From the NCBI GenBank assembly GCA_033961575.1, contig CM066734.1, positions 78,529,501 to 78,593,500 of the forward strand: a stretch of 64,000 nucleotides of DNA. Direction: 5' to 3'. Positions within the stretch are counted from its first letter, which is position 1. Every line of letters starts with the position of its first letter. A model generated the notes under the pieces. That model made no database searches. It worked only from the letters and a program-made list of their open reading frames with translations, and was not told where the DNA came from. The stretch is from Aselliscus stoliczkanus. Taxonomy: Eukaryota > Chordata > Mammalia > Chiroptera > Hipposideridae. A program made the translations under genes and the position numbers. This document shows, piece after piece, positions 23,901 through 34,930 of this stretch.

Positions 23901-24850
23901 CACCAGTAAACTAAGACCCATTTCCAGTCAAAGTCTCCCTGTCCCATATAAATGTATTAGTCCAGACTTGCACTTCTTTTGGTAGCTGACACCCTTACAC
24001 TTGAAACATGTAACAATTAATGGGTCAGGTTGTGCTGAGATCTGATTCTAGCTATTGATCTAGAATACTTTACAGAATACGATAGCAGACATTGAGGAGG
24101 ACAAGTAAGTAACATTATTTGAGGCATCCATTTCAGTTGAAGCTTCTGCATATTGTCAATGTATAGATAGGCTTCTATCTTAATGTAAGAAAGAGGGTTT
24201 AGAGATGAAGGTTCTCAAGCGTATCTAACCAGATGTCCCTATCCCAACTGTCAGGGTGTCACAGAACTATGACACCCATCAGAACTATGGCTATAGTAAA
24301 AGAGGATTTTCAAAGATTTGAGGAAGCATCCTCTGCAACTCTGCTCTCTCACAATTAGGTCCTATGCCCTGTTTTAGTCAATAGAATGTTGGGTATTTTT
24401 AGATCCTCTCATAGAGGATGTGTGGCTTTTATAGAACTTCTGATTTTCACATAACTTATGGATTTGATGGTTGGCTGTTTCATGCATGTTATTACTTTCT
24501 TGAGTCCACTGATGGCACTTAAAACACAAACAACCAGCACTGGCATCTTCCCACTATCATTACCATCATTTTCTCAAATGTAAGAAGGGTTGCGTATGTC
24601 AACACAACTCTTTTCACCTGTATCCCATCCTAATTTCACACATATAAGAGGCTTAATGATTATAGTGTTACAGCATGCCAGCATTTTGAACCATAACACT
24701 TACTACCAAAATGTGATTTTATTGTCATATCGCTGGCAAGTACAGTTCAATTCCATAAACTCCTCATGGGTTTCTGCTTCCTTGGCCCATTTCTGGTAAC
24801 ACATTAATATGGTTGCCCTCACAAGCAGATTCTAAATCAAGTATTCAAGA
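20996..24850 (-). mobile_element. Degenerate endogenous retrovirus (probable ERV-L-type), LTR plus internal remnant
   Basis: Less AT-rich than its neighbours and run through with broken minus-strand frames. At 20996-21500 the minus strand has an LTR-like end, with an AATAAA poly(A) signal near 21060 and a terminal '...ctaactca'. At 22779-23009 a 76-codon minus-strand frame ends in sequence that resembles the linker and start of the reverse-transcriptase region of ERV-L-type pol. The block at about 24600-24810 may be an upstream gag/pro remnant. No intact gene: stops and frameshifts break it everywhere. The upstream (5') LTR was not identified, and the left and right limits are estimates. Confidence 0.5.
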
Positions 24851-26189
24851 GCAGATTCTTTATTTGTGAGGTGCTGAAAAAATTAGCCAAAGAGTAGAGA
24901 AGTGATACAAAGAAGGGCAAAACAAAAATAAAAACAGATGAGTTTAAACTAACTACACAGTTGTTGATGAGCTTAATCCTGGGGAAGGGGAGGATCCTGA
25001 TAATTACTATTATTAATTATCAAGTAAGATAAACCATAAAGTAATCATCAGTATATCTAGCAAGATAGCTCTGAAAAAAATTAACTATTTTTATTAATAT
25101 ATTTAAAATTGAGCATGAGCCCCAGTGATATTGATTTAATTTCTTTTGTTTGATGAAGACTGTTACAAATGCCTAACTATACTTTATAAGATGAAGCACT
25201 GTTGGCTGAATTTGAAATTCATCCCGAGGTGTGATTTTTCTGAAAAAGAATAGCCTGTATTAAAGGGTATGCACTCTTTGGTCTGGCCCTTTTTAAGTCA
25301 CATGAGAGATCTTACCTTAATTTTTTACGTTTAGGTAGAAAGAGGTCGGCATGTAGGAGATAATCATATTACTAGTTTAATCAGATACAGCTTTGTTTCA
25401 AAAAGCATCAAGATTATTCAGTTCATCTGTGTGTATTTGCATGTGTTAATATGTTTTAACACAAGTGATTTTGAACAATATGTTTTTGTAAATACTTGTT
25501 TAATCTGTTAAAGAGAACATCATTTTTAACAGTATATTCATATACTGTATTTTGATAAATGTTCCAAGTTCCCTAATATTAAAATTAATTTCCTACCTGA
25601 TCTGTGTGGCCTCTTGTTGTCTGCTTTCTCTTTGTCTCTTACTTTTTTCTTTCCCCCTCTTTCACTCTTTCCCTCTAATTTAGTTCACTTGCTCTCCCAC
25701 ACGCATACCAAAAAAAAAAAAAAAAATTACAGAATAAAATTATGGTTCTCTAAAAAAGGATGTACAGGCTGGAATAAAAGTTCAAATAATTATCTGTCTA
25801 CATTTGTAATATTGTGTGCATTTAAAAAATAACATACTTCCCTTCCTTAAAAAAAAAAAAAAGATTCTCTTTACTCATGTAGAATATTTGAAATTTTTGC
25901 TTTCAGTTTCCTAAGTAATTTTAATATAGTGATAGAGATGGAGTTGTTTTCATATACTATCAAAGAAAATATTAGTATCACATCTACAACATATTTTATT
26001 ATTGTACTTCCTTCTATCCACCACATCTTAAGAGAAGCACATATCCTTAGCCACAAGAAGTTAAATGTAAATAAGTTTTACTTAGTCATAAGAAGTTACT
26101 TGTAAGAAGTTCATTTTTGGCATAATTAATATATTACAAAATACATCTTTATTTTCTATGTTCGAAATAAATACAAATCTGTAAGCCCA
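24851..26189. other. AT-rich sequence, nothing recognised
   Basis: Contains A-runs at 25709-25726 and 25849-25862 and a CT-rich stretch near 25610-25690. No gene or clear repeat. Confidence 0.55.
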
Positions 26190-26935
26190 CTCCAGTGCTT
26201 TGAAACCTTTAAAGGCTCCCCCGTGTTCTAAGAATCAGTTCTAAAATCCTTAACATGTTTGCACTATCTGATCTAGTGTGGCAGTGTCTTATTGCACCCT
26301 CATCTCTCACCACTCATTATTATTCTGTCTCACTGAGTCCTGAGTGGTCTTTTAAAAAGCAAAATACTTTTAGTTTAGAAGCCTTTAAAGGCTTTCCAAT
26401 AAACATAGAAAAGAACATTCAAACTTCTTGCAATGAACTTAAATGCCTTACATGCCCTGGCTTCTGTTTAATTCTTCATTTGTTTCTGCTCCACATTCCC
26501 TTCCACTCACTCTGTGACAAGCACACAAAACTTCTTCCAGTCTCTCAAACCAATTAAGCTTCTTTTGCTGCAGGACCTTTGCATTGGCTGTTCTAACTCC
26601 TTAAGCTCTTGCATGGGATCTTCTCAAAGGTCTTTTGGAGCCCAAAGTACACTTTTTCAGAAAAAACATCACAGATCATTCTGCTTAGTATAGAACTCCA
26701 TTAACCCACTTTTATTTGCTTTACAGTAAATAATATTTACGTGCATGCATGAGTGTGCATGTGTATACATGTATATGTGTACACACACAGACACACACAC
26801 GCACACATACACACACTCTGTCTCCTCACTTTAGTATGTAAATTCCGTGAAGGGTATAAAGCTAGACATCTTGTGTGTAGTTCACTATCACATATCCCAG
26901 ACTTAGCATAGAAGGGTACACAATACATTAGGTAG
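26190..26935 (+). mobile_element. L2 LINE 3' end, with a repeated internal segment
   Basis: Plus-strand L2: 'ctttgcattggctgttctaa' (about 26577), 'ctcttgcatgggatcttctc', 'tatgtaaattccgtgaaggg' (about 26835) and 'agacttagcatagaagggt' near the tail. A segment starting 'cctttaaaggct' occurs twice, at about 26207 and 26383. This suggests two overlapping L2 copies or an internal duplication. The AC/GT tract at 26755-26815 sits inside it. Confidence 0.75.
26755..26816. repeat. TG/CA-type simple repeat
   Basis: Imperfect alternating purine-pyrimidine tract (tgtgcatgtg... then acacacacac...). Confidence 0.9.
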
Positions 26936-28645
26936 ATAAAAAAATGAAAATTAAGGGTGTATTCAGATTCTTCTTTGTATTCATCAAACCACTTATTGTA
27001 TAAATAGAAATGACTTCAGTTAAAGTGTGACTCTAAAAATATTAAAATTATCATGTATTAAGGGCTTCTATTTTATATTTTTGATTACATACTAGCTAAA
27101 TTATTATGATTTTAAATCAATAAGAAGCTTTATGAGGTCAAAAAATTGAATCACATTTTAAAGTATATAATCAGATTTTGTTTAACTGAAATTTATTCAT
27201 TTTGAATTAATTTATTACTTAGTTGTGTATAAGAAAATTGTATTCCAAACATATAATGATCATTCATTAATTTATAAAAGTTAGTTGCATGGATTTTATT
27301 ATAAGAAAAAAAATCCTTGTTAATAAGGGCTACATGGTTCTTTTGATGATGAATATCAAAATACCCAGTCAAGAGAACAGATGGTTCAATTAATAGACAA
27401 AAAAAAAAGTTTCATTTATTAAATGCATCTTCAAACTATTATTGTGAATTTTTTCCTAATTCAGTGAAAATTGTAGCCTTTCTAAGATTAGGATAAATTG
27501 GCAAGATATGCATTCGGAAGTCTTACGCAGACTTTATAAGACTACATCTGTTGGTGCTCTCATGATCTTATTTAGAACGATTATCTCACAACAGATGTTC
27601 ATGAGTATTTCTGGAAAATAAACTACTCTGATAGAAGAATGTATACTTATGACTAAAATTTAGGCCAGAAAAATCTTATATAGATTGCTTATATATCTGA
27701 AATGCCAACATGAGGTGTCACCATCCCAAAATATTTTAGAATGTATTTCCTGCAAATATAATGCAATATAAAAATCAAGAAATTAATGTATTACTATCAT
27801 TTAATACTCAGGCATGACTCATATTTTGTCAATTTTTCTAACAATACTGTTTAGAGAAGAATGTTCCAGATTAGAATCATATGTTGCTTTTATTTATCAT
27901 TTCTATATGGTCTTCAATCTAAAAAATTTTCTTTCTTTATTTGACTCTTATGACCTTGAAGTCATACACTGTTGAAGGTTACATGCAGTTATTTTTAGAA
28001 AGTCCTTCTATTTGGTTTGTCTAATGTTTCCTCATGATTACTTTCAGGTTATGCATATTCGGCAGGAAAATCACAGAAATGACGATGTTTTTATCCATTG
28101 CATCCTATTAGGTGGAACACATTTTCTATTAGTCACATTATTAGGGAAGTTAACTTTGATTGTCTGATTATGGTAGGTCTGCCAGTTTTCTCCATAGTAA
28201 AATTGCTCTTTTCCCCTTTGTCATTAATAAGTAATTTTGAAATCATGTAATATAACATGGTTGTCATCAAAATTTTAATTTATTCATAGACTCTAGGTAT
28301 CCTATTATTTGCAATAAGTTATAATATGTTCCATCATTATTTATTTTCTTGATGAAAGTATTCTGACTTTGTCTGTGGAAGTCCCTCAGAGTTGGCTTCT
28401 GCGTATTTTTGATATGCCCTCATCATTGTTTGAGTATTGTCATGATTTCTTGCATAAAGGATATTCTGAGGAACATACTTTTCCATTCCAGCCTTCAAAT
28501 CACATATTTCACCAAAATGCCTTGGACATGCTAAGTGAAAAATATTTGGAAACCAAGATTTAGATTTTATGTGTGCTCATTTTCATTAGGTTGCCACAGC
28601 TCCTAGCTCCTCTCAGCTAGCAAAACTAGAGAAAATATATTTGAG
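26936..28645. other. AT-rich sequence, nothing recognised
   Basis: No gene, RNA or repeat that I can name. Confidence 0.55.
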
Positions 28646-28653
28646 GGTGTGTA

Positions 28654-28685
<32 letters not shown>

Positions 28686-28695
28686 GACACACAAC
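28646..28695. repeat. (AC)n microsatellite
   Basis: Run of AC units, centre near 28675, with flanking imperfect units. Confidence 0.95.
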
Positions 28696-28876
28696 TCACA
28701 CATTTTTTCTATTTACATCAGTGCTGTCCAATAGAACTTTGTGATTTTTACAATGTGTTTATATGTAAATAGATAAAATATAGCAATAGAGAAGGAACTA
28801 AACATACACAAAAATAAGTAGATGTAATTACACATGTAGATATGTTTAGGTAGCTAGATAAATGTTCCAAATACCA

Positions 28877-29650
28877 TTTTTTTTTTTTTTTTTTGTCTCT
28901 GGCCTCTAAACTACCCTTCATTCTCTTGTAATAATGAAATGTTTCTTCTTTGTCAGCCAGCACAGTAAGATGGGCCATTAGAGGCCGCTGGAGATACACT
29001 GAAGAATGTGGGGGGTTTTCATCTGCATTCCAGCGAGTTTCTCCTTTTCTCTTTTCTGTGGTGCTGGTGCCAGTGAAACTCATTCCCAACAGTTACAGAG
29101 GACCTGGAGTAAACAGAATGACAGGTGGCTTCCTAGTGAATGGAGGTGAATGGAGTAACAACTCTATCTGAAGCTTCCTAGAGAGTTCTGTAGTCATTCC
29201 ACCTGCCTTTCTGAGAGCTAGTTCCAAGGTCACCTTACCTGGCTTTTAGGTAACTATTTCTGGGTGAATTCTGCATGTGCCCAGACAGCTTCTCAGGGTT
29301 CCATAGCATTCTTCATGGGCAGCTTGCCAGTAGTTTTCTGAAAAAAATCCAACCAGTGCTTAGCTAATTTTCCAGCAAATTCAATACTCCTTTCTCTGAG
29401 GAGAGCTTCCCAGAAAAAGTCATCAGCACTCCAGCAGAAGATTCCCTGCCAGCCTTGGTCCAGTGCCTGTGAGGCAGCTCGTACTTGGGGAAACAAAATA
29501 GACTTCTCAGCATCCAGTGGACTACAACCATATCCTTTCCAAGAAAAGCAGAATCCCAGCCCTGGACAGTCCTCACCTCCTTTCAGAAAGTGTTCCTTTC
29601 TTAAGTACTCTTCCCCCATCCCAGGGTATTGATTAAAAATTTTTATCATA
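28877..29650 (-). other. Unidentified block with a 118-codon open frame and a possible poly(A) tail
   Basis: Markedly less AT-rich than its surroundings. On the minus strand a frame of 118 codons runs from 29649 to 29293, with W/F-rich residues such as W-S-A-D-D-F-F-W-E-A. Non-coding text follows, then an A-run (T-run at 28877-28894 on the plus strand). This layout could be a processed pseudogene or the 3' part of an ERV/LTR repeat. I do not recognise the protein and see no confident target duplication. No function proposed. Confidence 0.3.
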
Positions 29651-29950
29651 CCTTTATATTCAGCCTTCCATATTCAACTTACATGTGGTTGGTATTTCCT
29701 GACTGAAACCAAACTGATAAAATATAGAAATAAATGTAGGTGTAATTAGGTGTAATTGCAAGTGTGTGTGTGTGCATACATAACAACAGACACAGATTAT
29801 ATAGTATATATGCACATATATATGTGTATACATATATATTCTGTGCTATTCAATACTAACATCATGTAACTATTGAATACTTGAAATATGGCTACCATGA
29901 TAGAAAAACTGGACATTTATTTTATTTAACTTTAAATAATTTAATTATTG
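29651..29950. other. AT-rich spacer with TG/TA tract
   Basis: Short TG and TA alternation at 29762-29840. Nothing else. Confidence 0.6.
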
Positions 29951-30088
29951 TTTTTTTAGCTGAGCCATCCTGCCACCTGTTGGCAGCTCAGGGGCATCTC
30001 AGCTCGGGCTGGGCATTGAACTGCTGTTGCTCAGAGCTCAGCTTGCACTCTTGAGTGAGCTCTTAACCAACTGAGCCATGCGGCCGGC
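29951..30088 (-). mobile_element. Short tRNA-type SINE (second family)
   Basis: On the minus strand it starts 'gccggcatggctcagttggt', with an A-box-like 'ggctcagttgg', then 'gagctctgagcaacagcagt', a B-box-like 'gttcaatgccc' and the end 'ggcaggatggctcagctaaa' before poly(A). Nearly the same sequence lies at 51490-51636. No clear target duplication. Confidence 0.88.
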
Positions 30089-30514
30089 AACTTAATTTTA
30101 CATAGTCATATATTGCTAATGGCGACTGTACTGGACAGTGCATATATGAACATACAAACAGTCATAAAATTACCAATTTACAACTCTATTTCTTTATCTC
30201 TGTACATTGTCAGGTTCAACTTCATGGGGATTATTCTAGTGATCATGCTTTCTATATTTGCACTCCTTTGCTCCCAACATACTTACATACTCGTATTTAC
30301 TCATTTGATCAATTTCTTTGTATGTATTCAGTCTCTTATGATTCCCTCCTCACCTCACCTGTGCTTTTCAAGGTGGCACTGGATTGCTGCACAGTTTCTC
30401 CCGGCAGCATACAGTCCAGTGAGATAATAATAATGTTTGCTATTGTAAACCATCAGTATTTTTGGAAATAATATTAATGAAACAAAAGTTGGATAATATA
30501 GTCATATTGTAAAC
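30089..30514. other. Unidentified sequence
   Basis: A 104-codon plus-strand frame (30113-30427) has hydrophobic content but no domain or context. I treat it as chance. Confidence 0.45.
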
Positions 30515-31076
30515 TGACAGGGGTTTGTTTTTTTTTTTTTCCTTTTTATAATGCAAGTGCCTGACAAGTTTTGATTGCCAAGGAATCCACTACAAAGAGT
30601 GCTATCTCCAGTGAATGCACTGTCAGCAACAGGACTGGATAAACAGCCAGACTATCTCCCTCAAGGAGCCTCCTTTGTTTTAGAGATCTTGGTTGATTCC
30701 ACCAATAACTGACCTTTGGGCTACATATTTTTGTTTTTGTTTTTGTTTTTTTGTCTTCTTGGCTTTCAATTCCTGATCTTAAGTCTTAAATTCACAAATA
30801 AAGAGTGAGCCCCCATAATCAATCCCAATAAAAGCAGAACCCCAGGACACTGCTGTAGCACTCTTTTGTGCACTCTCTCTTTCTTCTCTCTCTCTCCTTC
30901 CTTCTCTTCCTCCTTCTCTCCCCCATCTTGTGTGTCTCCTCTCCCCCGGCATGCCTGGTACACTTCAGATACTGTAAATAATAAACTCTTTTTGTTTTTT
31001 CAAAGTTTCCTGGTGGTTATTGCTAACGGGTGTTTTGCAATCCTAATAACCACAAGAGTCTATCTGATTGTAACAC
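30515..31076 (+). mobile_element. Probable LTR (old ERV)
   Basis: TG...CA limits ('tgacaggggtttg' to 'ctgattgtaaca'), a TATA-like 'ccaataaaagcagaacc' near 30825, a CT-rich stretch at 30870-30935, AATAAA near 30981, and a U5-like 'ggtggttattgctaacggg'. No matching target duplication found, so the ends are provisional. Confidence 0.5.
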
Positions 31077-32712
31077 TGGTGTAGAAAGGGAAGACGTCTC
31101 AACAGGGAAAAACAAATTTTCATTTCTCATTTCTGTTTAATTTTTATCCATTTTACTATCTTTCAGTTGATATCCATAGCTCCTCCTTAAGAAAAAAAAA
31201 CTATCTCTAAAATTAATTCAAATTGCACTGTATTAGCTATGGCATAATTACCTATCTTGATACATGTTATAATGTAGCATGTTATTTTATAATTCATTTA
31301 CTAATTAATAAAAATAAAATTAAGGTAGTATTGTGGAATGTGAAATGTTTGAATTCATGTTTAATACTCTCATTGTCAGTAGGCTTACTTTTTCATTCAA
31401 CTGATTGTTTACCATTATTGAACTATGGTTTAAACTTCACTTTGATACTATATATATCAGTGATTAACATGTCTACTTCTAGATTTGAAGCAAAAAATAT
31501 TTAAACTATGTCATCTACTGTAATTAGTTAAAATATCTTCGTAGTTATCCAGTACCCTTCTCAACCTGGAAACCCACTCTGAAAAATAAAAAGCTATGAG
31601 AGACTACAGAAAGATGACATTTCATATTGTCAATTATTCTTACAATGTCATAGGTTTTCATTTTGAAATCTATAGTTTGCCATAATTATTTATATCTTCT
31701 TTACTTTCATTTAGAATAATAGTAAGTAGGTTATTCCCATTTTCTTAGTTTTGACACTTAGACTTCTTAAGCCAAAAAGTAACACTTAGCATTAGCTCAT
31801 CTAGTTTATAGTGAGACTTTTAAAGGGATAATAATAATCTTTGGAATAATTAGTGTTTCTGAAATATTATAATGAACAAAAGCAAGAAATCTATCAAATA
31901 TATTTGGTTTATGGTTCATTTTAGTTCACAGATTTTGGAATCTACAATTATTGAATTTTCACCTATTTAATAAAACTTATATCTTTGAAATAAATCAAGA
32001 TACCATTATTGTACACTGAAGAAAATCAGTAGTTATGTTTTAAAATTTTATGAATTTTTCATTATGGTATTTTAATCTATATGTGGAGATTTGAGAACTG
32101 AAGGTGTTTAATTCTAGACCAGAAATTCTCTTGGCAAGTGAGTTTATCGTCCCTATTCAGTTATCTTTATTTTTCTATTTATGAAATGATTTATGAGATT
32201 GGACTTTCTCTCTTGTAGACTGTGATTTTGCCAAGCTAATGGATAGGAACTGCATCTTCTTTTCTAGTCTGTATAAAGCAAACAAAGGAAAGAAAAGCTG
32301 ACAGAATTTCAAAAGTGTCACTCAAACAGCAATTGCAAAGTTGAAAAGCAAAAGGCAATGGCTTTTCTGACAAGCTGACAATTCCTATAGCTCTTGATAG
32401 AAATCACTATGAGTCTGGGTGACTAGCAAAGGGTGATGTCTGACAGCTGACTTATACAAGTGACAAATGAAGGCAGTAGAGTAATGTGAACATATTAAAG
32501 ACTAAGGAAGAAACGGACCATAAGGAAAGTGATGAATATCTATCTTTGCTTGCAACTGCCATAATAACACCCACCCCTTTTATTTAACCTTTCTTATATT
32601 ATCTAAAACAAACCTGAGGCAAAGAAATAATAAAAGTATTAACTCTGTAATAGTTTATTTAGCTGTTTGTTATTTTTGAGTGCTTTCTGTATATATATAT
32701 ATATATATATAT
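31077..32712. other. AT-rich sequence, nothing recognised
   Basis: Ends in a (TA)n tract at 32690-32711. No gene or nameable repeat. Confidence 0.55.
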
Positions 32713-33243
32713 CAAGCATATTGAACATTAAATCTACCTTCTTAACAAATTTTGAAGTGTACAATGCAGTATTGTTACTATAGGAGGCATTATGTTATAC
32801 AGGATAGCTCTAGAAGTTATTCATCTTGCATAACTAAAAATTTATACTTATTAAACACCTCCCCATTTCCCTCTCCCTCAGTTTTTTGCAACCACCATTA
32901 TACTCTGCTAGGATTTTGACTATTTTAGATAACTCAAAGGAATCATGTTGTATTTGTCCTTCTGTCACTGGCTTAATTCACTTAGCAAAATGACCTCCAT
33001 TTTCGTATATGCTGTTGCATGTGGCAGGATATCTTCCTTTTCAATTCTGACTAATATTCCATCATCTATATATAGCACATTTTCCTTATCCATTAACCCA
33101 TCTATAGACATTTAGGTTGTTTCCATATTTGGTTACTGTGAATAACGCTGCAATGAACATGGGAGCGCAGATATCTCTTCAAGATCCAGATTTCAATTCT
33201 TTTGGATATATAGCCAGATGTGGGAATGCAGTATCATATGGTA
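32713..33243 (-). mobile_element. L1 3' segment of a 5'-inverted insertion
   Basis: Minus-strand L1 3'UTR and ORF2 end. On the plus strand it reads 'cctccccatttccctctccc' (about 32860), 'ctggcttaattcacttagca', 'cattaacccatctatagaca' and 'gcaatgaacatgggagcgca'. It stops at 'gtatcatatggta' (about 33243), where the inverted companion segment begins. Confidence 0.85.
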
Positions 33244-33261
33244 TAAGAACTCACATATATG

Positions 33262-34042
33262 TGAATAATAAAGAATAGAGAGCCAATAAACAAACCCATA
33301 CAATCAACTGCTTTTCAGCAAGGGTTCCAAGAATACACAATGGGCAAATATCATCTCTTCAAAAAATGGTGAGAAAAGTGAATATTTACATGCAGAATAA
33401 TTAAATTGTTATCTTACAAAATTCAGGAAAAAAATAACTTAAAATGTATTAAAGACTTAAATGTAAGACCTTCATCTGTAAATATCCTAGAAGAAAATAT
33501 AGGGAAAACTATTTTTAACATTGGCCGTGGCTACGATACCAAAAGCACAAGAAACAAAAGCCAAAATAGACCAGTGGGACTACATCAGACTAAAAAGCTT
33601 GTGCAGAGCAAAGGAAACAGTCAACAAAATAAAAAATAAAAAAAACAGTGTACAGAAGGGGAGAATGGCAAACCTTATATCTAATAGTGATTAATTGTCA
33701 AAATGTTTAATTAAGTACTCCTATAACTCAATATAAGAAAAAAAACACACAAATTGGCAAAGGACTTGAATAGCCATTTCTCCAAAGAGTAAATACAAAT
33801 AGTCAACAGGTATATGAAAAGGTGTTCAACATCATTAATCATCAGGGAAATACAAATCAAACACACAATGAAATATGACCTCACATCTCTAAGGATGGCT
33901 AAAAAAGACAAACAATGGCAATGTTTGGAGAAATCGAAAACCTTGTACTCTGTTGGTGGGAATGTAAAATGGTGCAGCTGATACGGAAAACAGTATGAAG
34001 GTTCCTCAGAAAATTAAAATAGAACTACCAAATGGTCATAGT
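33262..34042 (+). mobile_element. L1 5' segment, inverted relative to the 3' segment (twin-priming structure)
   Basis: Plus-strand L1 ORF2 text from 'gaatagagagccaataaaca' through 'gcagagcaaaggaaacagtc', 'gaaaaggtgttcaacatc' and 'ctgttggtgggaatgtaaaa' to 'atagaactaccaaatggtca' (34042). Its last bases are the L1 position directly before the point where the minus-strand segment (32713-33243) starts. The two halves therefore belong to one insertion inverted at the 5' end. ORF2 is broken. Confidence 0.82.
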
Positions 34043-34059
34043 ATTTACCTGGTGGCATG

Positions 34060-34930
34060 ATGAAAACTCATTCCTAATTGATCTAGACAATTAGTCTTCC
34101 TGGCTGGATTGGATTATTGTGTTTTCCATTAACTTTAATCAGGGGACATGGTAATATTAAGAGATGCCCTCACTGGTCTGATCTATCCCAAACATATTCT
34201 TCCATCTTAATTGGTTAGTGTCCAAACAAGTTCGCCCTTGTAATATAGATCAATCACCCCAGGCACAACAATTTTAATTATACATTCCAGAACTGGGGGA
34301 ATAATCACAGGATATGTTTGCAGTCCTACAAACTGATCTGATCTGAGGTAAAACTGCTGATCACTGACCTCCATAAGCCCCCTACTCTGCTTGGTGGACC
34401 ACAATGATGTTCTGGGCCTCCTGGAATCAGTGTCAATCAGAACTAGTGCCCGTAATCCTGAAAAGTTTTATCATTTTCTTTTCCCCAAAATTTACTCTGT
34501 GAAAGTCCACAGTTCCTTTTGGGGGAAGAGTGGGAATAAAATTAACAGTATAAATTTTGGCAGTGTAGCAGGGTCATTCATTAAGGATTCATTTTTCTTT
34601 CCCTTCATTCCAGAAGTTCTGGGTCAATACTGAAAATTCAATAAGGGGCTGTGACTGTTTTTATAAATCAATTTGCGCTTCTGTTCACGAGAACTAGAAC
34701 TCTTTCACTTATGCTAATAGACTATCTGTTTCACTTTAGGGACACTATGACCAACTGGCCAACACCATAGGTCACTGCAAGTCAGAATATTCTGATTACT
34801 GATTTGACTTTGTCATCCATTAAGGTAACCATGCCCACATTGCCTTTAGGAATTGAGTGCAGCCATGTCTTTCCTGAAACCCTGGGATATAATTATCTCC
34901 ATTGCATTTAGGTTTCCCAAGTCAGGGAAG
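34060..34930 (-). mobile_element. Endogenous retrovirus fossil, protease/pol-start region
   Basis: On the minus strand at about 34446-34423 a frame reads L-V-L-I-D-T-D-S, the retroviral aspartic-protease motif with D in place of the usual G. It continues in frame into W-S-T-K-Q-S-R-G-L and then into a frame of about 65 codons ending at 34207 that looks like the protease-to-reverse-transcriptase stretch of ERV-L-like elements. Upstream text (34450-34930) is frame-broken. No LTR identified. Same orientation and general type as 20996-24850, possibly another copy. Not functional. Confidence 0.6.
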
